Below are positions 1 through 8,264 of a stretch of 64,000 nt of DNA, piece after piece. Location: positions 62,001 to 126,000 of the forward strand of contig JBEKHB010000011.1 of assembly GCA_050012495.1 (NCBI GenBank), in the 5' to 3' direction. This DNA is from BOG-1155 sp050012495. GTDB taxonomy: Bacteria; Desulfobacterota; Syntrophorhabdia; Syntrophorhabdales; WCHB1-27. The translations under genes were made by a program, and so were the position numbers. Below the pieces are notes generated by a model, which saw only the letters and a program-made list of their open reading frames with translations, did no database searches and had not been told where the DNA came from. The first letter of the stretch is position 1, and each line of letters begins with the position of its first letter.

Positions 1-741
1 AACGTGAAAGGAAAGATCAAGGCAGCCTTAGTCTACCCCGCTATTATGTGCGTAGTGGGAACAGGCGTTCTCCTCTTCCTTATCGGCTACGTGGTCCCCA
101 TGGTCACCAAAATCTTTGACCGGATGAACCAACAACTGCCCATGCCGACCCAGGTGCTCATGGCCATCACGAATTTCGTGAACAGCTATCTCTTTATCTT
201 CGCCATCTCTCTCGGGCTCGCCATTTTTGGTTTTTCCCGGTGGGTCAAAAGCAACCGGAAGGGCAGACAGTTCTGGGATGGATTTGTCCTGCGGTCTCCC
301 CTGTTCGGGAGCCTCTACCGGATGGTCCTGATCAGCAGGTTTGCCAAGATCATGGGAACTTTATTGAAGAGCGGCGTCCACATGCTCCAGTCCCTTGTGG
401 TGGTGAGCTCGACCATGAAAAACAGCATCGTATCCGATGCCGTCATGAATATGTCCAGGATGGTCGAGCGCGGCGCCGACCTCTCGATAGCCCTGAGGGA
501 AACACCGATTTTTCCATCCTACGTCGCGGATATGGTCTCCGTGGGAGAGTCGAGCGGAAATCTGGAGGAAATGCTCGCAAGCGTCTCAGAGTATTATGAG
601 ACAAACGCCAATCAGAAGATAGCCGCTTTTACCTCTATGGTGGAGCCGCTCATTATAGTCATTCTTGGGGCGGTCATAGCCTTTATCCTCGTCTCGATAA
701 TGCTGCCGCTCTTCGAGATGAACAAGGTGCTCGTCCGATGA
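1..741 (+). CDS. gspF: Type II secretion inner-membrane platform protein GspF, C-terminal part
   Basis: The reading frame is open from base 1, so the 5' end lies outside the window; the GTG at position 4 is internal. The visible 246 residues match the second half of a GspF/PilC-type protein, which is usually about 400 residues long. A hydrophobic segment near the beginning (CVVGTGVLLFLIGYVVP) and another close to the end (IIVILGAVIAFILVSIMLPLF) are the last two membrane spans. Between them lies the cytoplasmic T2SSF repeat with the usual GTLLKSGV and SVGESSGNLEEML signatures. GspF anchors the GspE ATPase and the pseudopilus assembly platform in the inner membrane. The major pseudopilin gene follows directly, which supports the T2SS rather than the type IV pilus assignment. 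Confidence 0.93.
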   Translation, partial: NVKGKIKAALVYPAIMCVVGTGVLLFLIGYVVPMVTKIFDRMNQQLPMPTQVLMAITNFVNSYLFIFAISLGLAIFGFSRWVKSNRKGRQFWDGFVLRSPLFGSLYRMVLISRFAKIMGTLLKSGVHMLQSLVVVSSTMKNSIVSDAVMNMSRMVERGADLSIALRETPIFPSYVADMVSVGESSGNLEEMLASVSEYYETNANQKIAAFTSMVEPLIIVILGAVIAFILVSIMLPLFEMNKVLVR

Positions 742-758
742 TAGGGCAAGGAGGAACC

Positions 759-1217
759 ATGCTGCGCAAAAGAGACCACAGTAACAGGAAGGGTTTTACC
801 CTCATCGAGTTGATGATTGTTATCGTTATCATAGGCATTCTTGCCACACTCCTCATTCCGAGGATCATGGAAAGACCCGAGGAGGCCCGAAGAGTCAAGG
901 GCAAGATGGATATCAAGGCCATCGAGAGCGCGCTCAAGCTCTATAAGATCGACAACGGGTCCTATCCGACCACGGAGCAGGGTCTTATCGCCCTTCTCAA
1001 GAAGCCCGAAGCAACACCGATCCCGAAAAAGTGGCGTGAGGGCGGGTACCTGGACGGCACCGCCGTTCCGAAAGACCCCTGGGGCAACCCTTACTACTAT
1101 GTCTCTCCCACAGCCGACGGGCAGGATTACGAGATCGTAAGCTACGGCTCAGACGGGGAGTTGGGCGGGACAGGTAAAAATGCGGACATTTCCAGTACCG
1201 ACCTCACGAAGGATTAA
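759..1217 (+). CDS. gspG: Type II secretion major pseudopilin GspG
   Basis: The protein starts with a short basic leader followed by KGFTLIELMIVIVIIGILATL. This is a class III prepilin signal, cleaved after Gly by the prepilin peptidase, with Glu at +5. The body has the GspG features: a GSYPTTEQGL-like motif, PKDPWGNPYYY, and a C-terminal calcium-site region (SYGSDGELGGTG). An upstream in-frame ATG at 738 overlaps the gspF stop. The ATG at 759 is preferred because an AAGGAGG ribosome site lies just before it. GspG polymerises into the periplasmic pseudopilus that pushes substrates through the secretin. The gene overlaps gspH by 38 bases, so the group is one transcription unit. Confidence 0.95.
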   Translation: MLRKRDHSNRKGFTLIELMIVIVIIGILATLLIPRIMERPEEARRVKGKMDIKAIESALKLYKIDNGSYPTTEQGLIALLKKPEATPIPKKWREGGYLDGTAVPKDPWGNPYYYVSPTADGQDYEIVSYGSDGELGGTGKNADISSTDLTKD

Positions 1218-1710
1218 GGGATTTACCCTTGTTGAGCTGCTTATCGTAATCCTGCTCATCTCCATATTTATCACCTTCGCTTCCGTGAACTGGAATGTCG
1301 CCACAAAAAAAGGGAAGGAAGCGCTGCTGGAGGATTTTTCGATCAACATCGCCGTGATCCGGGAAGATGCAATCTCCCACTACGAAAACAGGGCGATCGA
1401 ATTTGACGTCTCGAAGGGCGAGGCGCGTGTGGGAAGGCTGGATGTAAAGGACGGATTTGTAGAAACAGGCCTCCTGCACCTACCGGAGGATTACCGGATT
1501 AAAGACGTTGTCATCAATGGAGAGGTCTTTCCGCAGGGGAAATGTTACATGACCTTCCACGCGAGCGGGATGGTGGACAGGACTCTGGTCCATCTTGAAG
1601 GAAGCTCGGAATACTATTCGCTGCTCACAAACCCTTTGACGGCACAGGTTACGGGCAAAGATGGCTACATCGAGGAAATATCGCTCAAGGGAAGGAACAA
1701 CCCTTCTTGA
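1180..1710 (+). CDS. gspH: Type II secretion minor pseudopilin, GspH-like
   Basis: The N-terminus has a prepilin leader, RRIKGFTLVELLIVILLISIF, with the Gly/Phe cleavage site and Glu+5. The rest of the 176 residues is weakly conserved and beta-rich, as is usual for minor pseudopilins of the GspH class. Gene order G-H-I supports the name. It overlaps gspG at its 5' end and gspI at its 3' end, which suggests translational coupling. The minor pseudopilins form the tip or adaptor of the pseudopilus. The choice of GspH over another minor pseudopilin rests on position and length more than on diagnostic residues. Confidence 0.8.
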   Translation: MRTFPVPTSRRIKGFTLVELLIVILLISIFITFASVNWNVATKKGKEALLEDFSINIAVIREDAISHYENRAIEFDVSKGEARVGRLDVKDGFVETGLLHLPEDYRIKDVVINGEVFPQGKCYMTFHASGMVDRTLVHLEGSSEYYSLLTNPLTAQVTGKDGYIEEISLKGRNNPS

Positions 1711-2038
1711 GGTAATGGTTGCGTTAGCAATCGCTTCCATTGCCCTTGTCTCCTTTATCACGCTGGTTATCACTTCCATGGATCTGGAAGATCATGCGAG
1801 GAAGGTTACCGACGCGACCCTCGCGGCCGACGATAAATTGAAAGAAGTCGAGAGAACGGGTTTCCCTGATGTAGGAAAAACCGAGGGTCTCATAGACGAA
1901 CAGGACCCTGACGGCTTCTCCTACGTGATGGTGGTCACCGAGACGTCTATCGATCAGGTCAGGCAAATCGATATCGAGGTCTTCTGGGAAAAGAAGAAAC
2001 GCTCGGTCATGCTTACCACTTTTATCGCAAAACAATAG
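1661..2038 (+). CDS. gspI: Type II secretion minor pseudopilin, GspI-like
   Basis: The 125-residue protein has a prepilin-type N-terminus, REGTTLLEVMVALAIASIALVS. The residue after the cleavage Gly is Thr rather than the usual Phe or Met, which is tolerated in GspI. Its length matches GspI (about 120 residues). It begins inside gspH. The operon stops here: the next gene starts only 3 bases away on the opposite strand, so the gspJ and gspK genes that usually follow are not downstream. Either they lie elsewhere in the genome or this system uses a reduced tip. Confidence 0.8.
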   Translation: MATSRKYRSREGTTLLEVMVALAIASIALVSFITLVITSMDLEDHARKVTDATLAADDKLKEVERTGFPDVGKTEGLIDEQDPDGFSYVMVVTETSIDQVRQIDIEVFWEKKKRSVMLTTFIAKQ

Positions 2039-2041
2039 TTA

Positions 2042-2797
2042 TTACTTTTTGCCCTCTTTGTTCGCCGGCCCGGGTGCGCTGCCGGCAGCCCCTCCGGCCT
2101 GGGGCGCCGCCTCGCCTATGGAGAGCAGCTCCACCTCAAAGATGAGCATGGCATTCGGCGAGATGACGCCTCCCCCCGCCCCCGCCTCCCCGTAGGCGAG
2201 CTTCGCGGGGACGAATATCTGCCAAATCGATCCGGTCTTCATCAACAGCAGCGCCTCGCGCCAGCCCTCGATCACACCGTTGGCCGCGAAAGTGGCCGGC
2301 TGCTTCCGCTTGTAAGAGCTGTCGAACTCGGTCCCATCGATAAGAGTGCCGCGATAATTGACGGTTACCTTATCATAGAGGGTCGGCTTGTTTCCGCTCC
2401 CTTCCTTTATGACCTTGTACTGCAACCCGCTTTCCAGGGTGTGCACCCCTGCCTTCTTCTTGTTCTCGCTGAGGAACGCCTCTTCCTGCTTCTTATTCTC
2501 CTCGGCCGCTTTCTTCATCGCCGCCTGTTTTTTTTCAGTGAACTCTTTTTTGAATGCGCTCATCGTTTCCTGCGCGTCCTGGTCGCTTATGGCCAGCTTT
2601 GCGCCGGAAAGGACATCCCTGATCCCCTTCATAAACAAATCGGCATTCAGGTCGACGCCCTGCCTTTGCATATCCCGGGCGACAGTCATCCCTATGACGT
2701 AGCTCACCTTGTCTTTCTGTGTCTTGAACGGCTCTTCCGCCGCGCACATGCTTCCTGCAAAGAATAGCATCGCCCACGCCAACACCCATCGTCTCAT
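2042..2797 (-). CDS. FKBP-type peptidyl-prolyl cis-trans isomerase, FkpA/Mip-like, exported
   Basis: The 251-residue protein has an N-terminal signal peptide (WVLAWAMLFFAGSMCAAE). An alpha-helical dimerisation domain follows (residues about 25-115, KVSYVIGMTVARDMQ and a Lys/Glu-rich coiled stretch). Next is an FKBP domain (about 120-230) with the active-site stretches VTVNYRGTLIDGTEFDSS, GVIEGWREALLLM and KLAYGEAGAGG. A low-complexity Ala/Gly/Pro tail follows. This is the FkpA/Mip architecture, a periplasmic or outer-membrane-associated prolyl isomerase and chaperone. A Cys lies near the cleavage region, but I do not see a clean lipobox. It is convergent with the T2SS operon and 12 bases downstream of the ABC-F gene, so the two may be co-transcribed. 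Confidence 0.93.
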   Translation of the reverse strand: MRRWVLAWAMLFFAGSMCAAEEPFKTQKDKVSYVIGMTVARDMQRQGVDLNADLFMKGIRDVLSGAKLAISDQDAQETMSAFKKEFTEKKQAAMKKAAEENKKQEEAFLSENKKKAGVHTLESGLQYKVIKEGSGNKPTLYDKVTVNYRGTLIDGTEFDSSYKRKQPATFAANGVIEGWREALLLMKTGSIWQIFVPAKLAYGEAGAGGGVISPNAMLIFEVELLSIGEAAPQAGGAAGSAPGPANKEGKK

Positions 2798-2809
2798 AGC
2801 CGCTCCTTT

Positions 2810-4723
2810 TTATCGATTTTGCGCTGCCTTGGCCCCCGGCCCGTCGTCAACGTCCGCTGCGCCCACGGCCTTGAGCCTGGCCTCGAACTCTCGTGCCCTC
2901 GCAAGGTGTTCCTTCGAGGCTGCCTCCAGCTCCCCGAAAACCTCGTCGATCCTCTTTCTTGCGTCGTGAATGGAAATGGAAAGGGCCGCAATCGTTTTAC
3001 CCTGTCCGGCTTGTGTCGCGCGACCAAGCGTGAGGTTGTCGGCCTCTATGCGTCCCTCGAGCTCCATGATCGTCTTCTCCAGCCGGGAGATCCGCTGGCT
3101 GAGCGGCGAGAGGGCAGCCGAGCGCTCGGCAATGATGGCAGCACGCAGCCGCTTCAGTTCTTTCTTCTCTGCCCGCTGCCACTTCTTGTCGATCCGGTCG
3201 ACGACCCGGCCGGTTTCGGGGGCCGCCGTCTGCTCGTCCTGCCAGCCTACCCTCTCCAGGAAATCCCCGTATGTCCCCTCAAAAAGCCACGGCTTCCCTC
3301 CCTCGAAAACGATGAGCCGCTCCGCGAGGGCGTGGAGGATCATCTCGCTGTGGGTGGCGAGTATGACGGCCCCCTCGAAGGCGTCGACAGCCTCGATGAG
3401 GGAATCGACAGATTCCATGTCGAGGTGGTTGGTCGGCTCGTCGAGGAGCAGCAGGTTTGCCGGTGCGGCGAGCATCTTTCCGAGGAGCACACGGCTCTTC
3501 TCCCCACCGGAAAGCACCGCGATCTTCTTCAAAGCCCGGTCCCCCTCGAAGAGCATCGAGCCGCAGATGTTCCGGGCAGCGCCGCGGCTGAAATCTGGTG
3601 TTGCCTGAAGGATCTCCTCTTCAACCGTCCCCTCCCCGCTGAGGCGGTCGATATTGACCTGACCGAAATAATTGGTCCGCAGGTTCGCCGAACGGCCGAC
3701 CGTGCCTTGTACGGGTGTGAGATCACCGGCGAGGAGGCTGAGAAGCGTGGTTTTCCCTTTGCCGTTCTTACCGATAATCCCTATCCTGTCCCGCCTGCCG
3801 ACGGCAAAGGTGAGGCCGTCGATGAGAAATGGTCCGCCGTCATAGGAGAAGCACAGGTCCCGCGCCTCAATGAGCCACTTGCCGGAAAAAGGCGCCGCCG
3901 GGAACTGGAAGTCGAGGACCTTCGCCTGCTCCAGCCTTTCGCGGCTCTTTGTCCTGTCGAGGACCTTGATCTTCGACTGGACCACGCGGGCCCTGGTTGC
4001 CTGCGCCCGGAACCGGTTGATGAATTGCTCCAGCTCCTTCCGCTTCCTCTCGTCGTTGACCCGCGTCTTTTCGTACACCTCTTCTTCCTGGAGGATCTGC
4101 TGGTAGAGCTTGTGCGTCGAGCCGGCTATCTTTCGCATGGACTCGCGGTGGATGCCCATCATGTGGGTTGTCACGCTGTCCATGAAGGTCCTGTCATGAG
4201 TGATGAGGATCAATTCACCCTTCCACTCCCTCAAAAACCGGCCGAGCCAACGGACCGAGACGATATCCAGATAGTTGGTGGGCTCGTCCAGCAGCAGAAG
4301 GTCAGGCTTCGAGACGAGCACTTTCGCGAGGTTGAGCCGGATCTGGTAACCGCTCGAAAGCTCCAGGGGGTTTTTCCGGAAATCGGCCTCGTCGAAGCCA
4401 AGGCCGAGAAGGATGCTCTTCACTTTATAGGTCTCATCCGTCCCGTCCTCCCTCGGCGGCAGGGCCAGAGAGGCCTCCCCGAGCACGCTCCCCTTCACGA
4501 AGGAAAGGGTCTGGGAAAGATACCCTATCGCGTAGTTTCGCGGGATATTGATGCTTCCCGAATCGGGCTCTTCCTCAGCCGTGATCAGTCTCAGCAGCGT
4601 GGTTTTCCCACTCCCGTTCCTGCCCACGAGGCCCACGCGCTCCCTGTCTCCTACCGTAAAATTCACCGCGTCGAAGACGACCTGGGGACCGTAGGTTTTT
4701 GTCAGATCAGCAACTGAAAGCAT
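2810..4723 (-). CDS. ABC-F family ATPase, Uup-like
   Basis: The 637-residue protein has two ABC domains and no membrane segments, which defines the ABC-F family. Walker A motifs are GLVGRNGSGKTT (about residue 33) and GIIGKNGKGKTT (about residue 316). Walker B/D-loops are LLLLDEPTNYLD and LLLLDEPTNHLD. The first signature motif is degenerate (LSSGYQ instead of LSGGQ) and the second is canonical (LSGGE). The linker between the domains carries the charged helical P-site tRNA interaction motif region (RKRKELEQFINRFRAQATRA). A C-terminal coiled coil of about 100 residues (IDKKWQRAEKKELKRLRAAI) matches Uup. Family members act on ribosomes or, for Uup, on branched DNA and ribosome assembly. Start chosen at the ATG at 4723. 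Confidence 0.93.
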   Translation of the reverse strand: MLSVADLTKTYGPQVVFDAVNFTVGDRERVGLVGRNGSGKTTLLRLITAEEEPDSGSINIPRNYAIGYLSQTLSFVKGSVLGEASLALPPREDGTDETYKVKSILLGLGFDEADFRKNPLELSSGYQIRLNLAKVLVSKPDLLLLDEPTNYLDIVSVRWLGRFLREWKGELILITHDRTFMDSVTTHMMGIHRESMRKIAGSTHKLYQQILQEEEVYEKTRVNDERKRKELEQFINRFRAQATRARVVQSKIKVLDRTKSRERLEQAKVLDFQFPAAPFSGKWLIEARDLCFSYDGGPFLIDGLTFAVGRRDRIGIIGKNGKGKTTLLSLLAGDLTPVQGTVGRSANLRTNYFGQVNIDRLSGEGTVEEEILQATPDFSRGAARNICGSMLFEGDRALKKIAVLSGGEKSRVLLGKMLAAPANLLLLDEPTNHLDMESVDSLIEAVDAFEGAVILATHSEMILHALAERLIVFEGGKPWLFEGTYGDFLERVGWQDEQTAAPETGRVVDRIDKKWQRAEKKELKRLRAAIIAERSAALSPLSQRISRLEKTIMELEGRIEADNLTLGRATQAGQGKTIAALSISIHDARKRIDEVFGELEAASKEHLARAREFEARLKAVGAADVDDGPGAKAAQNR

Positions 4724-4952
4724 CGGAAATCCTGGCTCATAGTCTCATTGGGATGACTGCAAAAATAGGCAAACGCCATAGTGTACACGAGACAGGACGG
4801 AAGTTCAACCGACACAGGTTCGCGACGGAAGCACGTTGAAGCTTGCAGTCAAGGAGCGTTTGTGCTACGGTGTGGGAGCCGCGCCACGAGGTTTCACCTG
4901 TGTGCAAAGGGCCTCCCCGCGTAACCGGAGGCGAGGGACGAAAGGGCTAAAG

Positions 4953-6518
4953 ATGAAGAAAACCCCTATCGATATCAACGCCGACTTCGCAAAAGCCCTC
5001 GACCTCATGGAACACTCGAACCGCCACATATTCATCACCGGGAAGGCAGGCACGGGGAAATCGACGCTCCTCGACCTCTTTCGAACTACCACCCGCAAGG
5101 AGGTTGCGGTACTCGCGCCCACAGGCGTGGCCGCCCTCAATGTGCAGGGTCAGACGATCCACTCCTTCTTCAATTTCAAGCCGAGCGTCACCCCTGACAA
5201 GATCAGGAAGGTACGGGATGGCGACATCTACAGGGAGTTTGACACGATCATCATCGACGAGGTCTCTATGGTGCGCGCCGATCTCCTCGATTGCGTCGAA
5301 AAATTTCTGCGTCTGAACGGCCCTCACCGCAACCGGTGGTTCGGGGGCGTGCAGATGGTCTTCATCGGCGACCTCTATCAGCTCCCGCCGGTGGTAACTG
5401 CATCCGAGCGGGAGATCTTCACGCATCGGTATGAAACGCCCTATTTCTTCTCGGCGCAGGTTTTTAAGGAACCGACGTATGACATGGAGCTGATCGAGCT
5501 GGAGAAGGTCTATCGCCAGACAGAGCCTGAATTCATCGCCCTCCTCAATGCGATCCGGAACAGGTCCTGCACCGACGCCGACATCGAGAGGCTAAACGAG
5601 CGACACCACCCCGGAATTGTCCCCCCTGACGGCGCCTTTTGCGTCACCCTGACGAGCACCAACGCCCTTGCGGCAGCCTGCAACGCCGAGAGGCTCGGGT
5701 CCCTTTCCGGGCCCCTTCGGCAGTATGCATCCATTATTACGGGTGTATTCGACCGGTCCTCCCTGCCCGCGGAGGAAACCCTGAGCCTCAAAGCAGGCGC
5801 CCAGGTAATGCTCGTCAACAACGACAAGGCCGGCCGGTGGGTGAACGGGACAATAGGCATTGTCTCGGGCATCAAGAAACCGCAGGGCGAGGACGACCGG
5901 GTAGCCGTCACACTCCCCGACGGCGCTCTTGTCGAAGTGTCGCCCTGTACGTGGGAGATCTTCGAATATCAGTATGACAAAGCGACGAAACGCATCTCCG
6001 CCAGAAAAACAGGGACCTTCACCCAGTATCCGATCCGCCTTGCCTGGGCGGTCACCATCCACAAGAGCCAGGGCAAGACATTTGACCGGGTCGTCATCGA
6101 CATAGGCCGCGGCGCGTTTGCTCACGGCCAGGTCTATGTGGCGCTCAGCCGCTGCACGAGACTGGCCGGCATCACCCTCATCCAAAAGATCACGAAGGCC
6201 CATATCCTCGCGGATTGGCGGGTAGCCGATTTCCTCACGAGGTTCCAGTACAGAAAGGCCGATGAGAGGATGGGCATTGACGAGAAGCGCAGGGTCATTG
6301 AAGACGCCATGAGGCGCGGACTTAACCTCGAAATCCTCTACCTCAGACCTGACGACACGCGGTCGCGCCGCACCATACGGCCGATCTCCGTAGAGGAGAT
6401 GGAATATAGGGGGAAGGTCTTCGAAGGTCTCAGGGCTTATTGCTGTCTCCGAAAGGGCGAACGCACCTTTAGGATCGACCGGATACTGGAGATAGCTTAC
6501 GACGTTGGAACAGTATGA
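4953..6518 (+). CDS. Pif1/RecD2-type superfamily 1 helicase with C-terminal WYL domain
   Basis: The frame is open from 4836, but the first 39 codons look non-coding. The ATG at 4953 gives MKKTPIDINADFAKAL and a normal helicase N-terminus, so 521 residues are called. Walker A is FITGKAGTGKST (about residue 27). Walker B is TIIIDEVSMVRADLLD and a GDLYQLPPV motif III follows. The C-terminal helicase motif VTIHKSQGKTFDRVVID and YVALSRCT complete a Pif1-like core. The last 70 residues (LEILYLRPDD, then RTIRPISVEEM, then GERTFRIDRILEI) match a WYL ligand-sensing domain, normally found in transcription regulators and CRISPR/phage-defence regulators. A helicase carrying a WYL tail suggests nucleic-acid- or nucleotide-gated activity. 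That regulatory reading is inference. Confidence 0.88.
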   Translation: MKKTPIDINADFAKALDLMEHSNRHIFITGKAGTGKSTLLDLFRTTTRKEVAVLAPTGVAALNVQGQTIHSFFNFKPSVTPDKIRKVRDGDIYREFDTIIIDEVSMVRADLLDCVEKFLRLNGPHRNRWFGGVQMVFIGDLYQLPPVVTASEREIFTHRYETPYFFSAQVFKEPTYDMELIELEKVYRQTEPEFIALLNAIRNRSCTDADIERLNERHHPGIVPPDGAFCVTLTSTNALAAACNAERLGSLSGPLRQYASIITGVFDRSSLPAEETLSLKAGAQVMLVNNDKAGRWVNGTIGIVSGIKKPQGEDDRVAVTLPDGALVEVSPCTWEIFEYQYDKATKRISARKTGTFTQYPIRLAWAVTIHKSQGKTFDRVVIDIGRGAFAHGQVYVALSRCTRLAGITLIQKITKAHILADWRVADFLTRFQYRKADERMGIDEKRRVIEDAMRRGLNLEILYLRPDDTRSRRTIRPISVEEMEYRGKVFEGLRAYCCLRKGERTFRIDRILEIAYDVGTV

Positions 6519-6607
6519 GGCTCACTTCTCTTCCGGCTCAACTCTGTCGGGGGCCCACACGGTGTTCCGGTGCGGCGGGACTCCCGGGCCCCAAAAACGT
6601 GTGCCGC

Positions 6608-6811
6608 TTATATCGCCGATGGCCTCTTCTCCCTGATCACCACCTTATTCTCCGACAGCGATACCGAGACGATCTCCGCTTCAAGTACCTTCTGCTCACC
6701 GAAGATCGTCTCGAACCTCAGTCCGTCGACTTCCTCCTCTATCAGATACACGTCCCTGAGCAGCAGGATCTCTTCGTCCTTTTCCTTCTTGAATACCTTT
6801 ACTTCACACAT
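6608..6811 (-). CDS. CooT-family small nickel-binding protein
   Basis: This 67-residue protein begins MCEVKVF and continues through EEILLLRDVYLIEEEVDGLRF and LEAEIVSVSLSENKVVI. This is the pattern of the CooT/PF10133 family, in which Cys2 (after the initiator Met) is the nickel ligand. CooT homologues are small dimers connected with nickel delivery to carbon monoxide dehydrogenase, but no CODH gene is in the window. It overlaps the end of the DUF3842 gene by 13 bases on the same strand, so the two are almost certainly co-transcribed and may share a metal-related role (inference). Confidence 0.82.
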   Translation of the reverse strand: MCEVKVFKKEKDEEILLLRDVYLIEEEVDGLRFETIFGEQKVLEAEIVSVSLSENKVVIREKRPSAI

Positions 6812-7221
6812 CTGCCTGTCTCCTTCTCTATCATATCGACCAGAAGGCCGACCATCTGGGGAATCGAATGCTCCCCCTTACCTACCACGACCACATTTTC
6901 CTGTGCGACCGGCAGGACGTATTTCGTCGCGGCCGACTTGGCTATTGCGGCCGACATCCGCGGGGTCAACTCCCCCAGCATGGAATTGGCCATGAGGATG
7001 TTCATGGTGCCGATGATAATATCCGCCTTCCTGACGGTCACGGCAATCGCATTCTCTCCCGAAGCCCCCCGGTTGGCCCTTGCCTTCATCATGTTCTGGG
7101 TAGCCGCGGAATTCGTCCCGAGAGCGATAACCTCTATGTCCTCTTTCAAACGCTCCTTAAGCTTTGCGATAATGATACTCCCGATCTTCCCACCCTGCCC
7201 GTCCACCACGCATATTATCAT
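6799..7221 (-). CDS. DUF3842 family protein
   Basis: The protein starts MIICVVDGQGGKIGS and contains EVIALGTNSAATQNMMKARANRGASGENAI and ADIIIGTMNILMANSMLGELTP. These are hallmarks of the DUF3842 family, about 140 residues of unknown function with a Rossmann-like Gly-rich N-terminus. The frame is open from a GTG at 7266, but the ATG at 7221 places the conserved VVDGQGG motif at the normal distance from the N-terminus and is preferred. It is followed by the CooT-like gene with a 13-base overlap. The recurring pairing of a Rossmann-like protein with a small nickel protein hints at metallocentre handling, but no activity can be read from the sequence. Confidence 0.82.
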   Translation of the reverse strand: MIICVVDGQGGKIGSIIIAKLKERLKEDIEVIALGTNSAATQNMMKARANRGASGENAIAVTVRKADIIIGTMNILMANSMLGELTPRMSAAIAKSAATKYVLPVAQENVVVVGKGEHSIPQMVGLLVDMIEKETGRCVK

Positions 7222-7391
7222 CGAGAAAACCCTATCCGGTACAATGGAGACAACGAAGTCCGGCACTCATCACTCGTCACTCAACCTGTAAATAGTATAT
7301 AGGTTCTGAGGGGGCTTGCAAACATCTATCTTGCCGCCGCAGACGCAATGTGAAAACCTTTATCCCTCACGGGCGGACGGCCCGTCTCCTT

Positions 7392-8039
7392 TTACGCGCG
7401 TCCGCCTTCGTCCGTAAGAGGGCATGCCGGACAGTCGGGCCTCTTTTTACAATGCCGCTGGCAAAGACACACAAGAAGCGCGTGAAATTCGTTAAAAATA
7501 TACGTATCCCGGGGAAGATTATCCATGAAAAACTTCTGCACGTCATGATAATCGCCGTCGCCGTCATAGAGACCGTGATTCTTCAAGAACCGCTTCGTAT
7601 AGGCGTCGACCACGAAAACCGGGCGATTGAGCGCGTAGAGCAGTATGCTGTCCGCCGTCTCGGGGCCCACCCCCTTTACCGACAGCAACTGATCCCGAAG
7701 CTGCCGTGTCGGCGCCTGCTGCATATGCTCGATAGATGAGCCATACCGATCGTGGACGTCCGTGATGAGTGCTTTCAGGCGCTTCGATTTCACGCGATAG
7801 AATCCCGCGGGTCGGATGACGTCGGCGAGGCGGTCCTCCTCTATCAGGTGGAGGGCGTCGATCTCCAGAAGACCCTTCCCTTTCATAGTATCGATCGCCT
7901 TTTCCACGTTCCGCCATGACGTATTTTGCGTGAGGACGGCCCCTACCATGATCTCGAGAGGGGAATCACCGGGCCACCAGTGACGCTGCCCGAATGCGAA
8001 AAGGAGTTTCTCAAATATCGCTCGCAGTCGCTTCCTCAT
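7392..8039 (-). CDS. HhH-GPD DNA glycosylase, MagIII-like (endonuclease III related)
   Basis: The protein (215 residues from the ATG at 8039; a GTG at 8084 is an alternative) has the endonuclease III fold. It shows EIMVGAVLTQNTSWRNVEKAI, the helix-hairpin-helix LLSVKGVGPETADSILLYAL, and the catalytic loop VVDAYTKRFL with its Asp. The position occupied by the catalytic Lys in bifunctional Nth (GVGxKTA) is Glu here (GPETAD). This is the arrangement of monofunctional 3-methyladenine glycosylase III. The C-terminus has several Cys (CLCQRHCKKRPDCPACPL) that could bind a 4Fe-4S cluster, although the spacing is not the textbook Nth pattern. Its likely role is removal of alkylated purines in base excision repair. 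Confidence 0.85.
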   Translation of the reverse strand: MRKRLRAIFEKLLFAFGQRHWWPGDSPLEIMVGAVLTQNTSWRNVEKAIDTMKGKGLLEIDALHLIEEDRLADVIRPAGFYRVKSKRLKALITDVHDRYGSSIEHMQQAPTRQLRDQLLSVKGVGPETADSILLYALNRPVFVVDAYTKRFLKNHGLYDGDGDYHDVQKFFMDNLPRDTYIFNEFHALLVCLCQRHCKKRPDCPACPLTDEGGRA

Positions 8040-8157
8040 CTCTCGCGCTCGCCGGATAACCGATCTGATGTAGTTTTTGCACACATTCGGCGCATCAGGT
8101 CCGGCCGTTGCATCCGTAAGGCTACCATAAGGAAGGCATCTTGTGAAGTCCTGCTTA

Positions 8158-8194
8158 AATAATAGGTCCTATAAGACTTATAGGGCCTATTATT
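8158..8194. repeat. 18-bp palindrome between the glycosylase gene and the tRNA region
   Basis: Two 18-base arms (8158-8175 and 8177-8194) are inverted complements around one central A. There is a single mismatch that would form a G-U pair in RNA, and the core reads AGGTCCTATAAG. It is AT-rich and lies in the intergenic region upstream of the MagIII-like gene. Without a flanking T-run it is not a clear terminator. A dimeric operator or a small folding element are alternatives. Confidence 0.6.
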
Positions 8195-8264
8195 AAGCTT
8201 GCAGAGAGGGTCCAGATATGAGAATCTAAACGGTAGGAATTGTTCTATCGGGAGGTCCACGTGA

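Noticed and set aside
2819..4717. 632-codon open frame on the plus strand
   Set aside because: It is the exact antisense of the ABC-F gene, with no recognisable domain and poor composition. Long antisense frames are common opposite GC-rich genes.
4836..4952. N-terminal extension of the Pif1-type helicase
   Set aside because: The 39 codons before the ATG at 4953 have no helicase similarity and an odd composition (Cys- and Arg-rich).
6541..6600. GGGGCCC/GGGCCCC pairing between the convergent helicase and CooT-like genes as a terminator
   Set aside because: The arms are short and distant, with no T-run; too weak to call.
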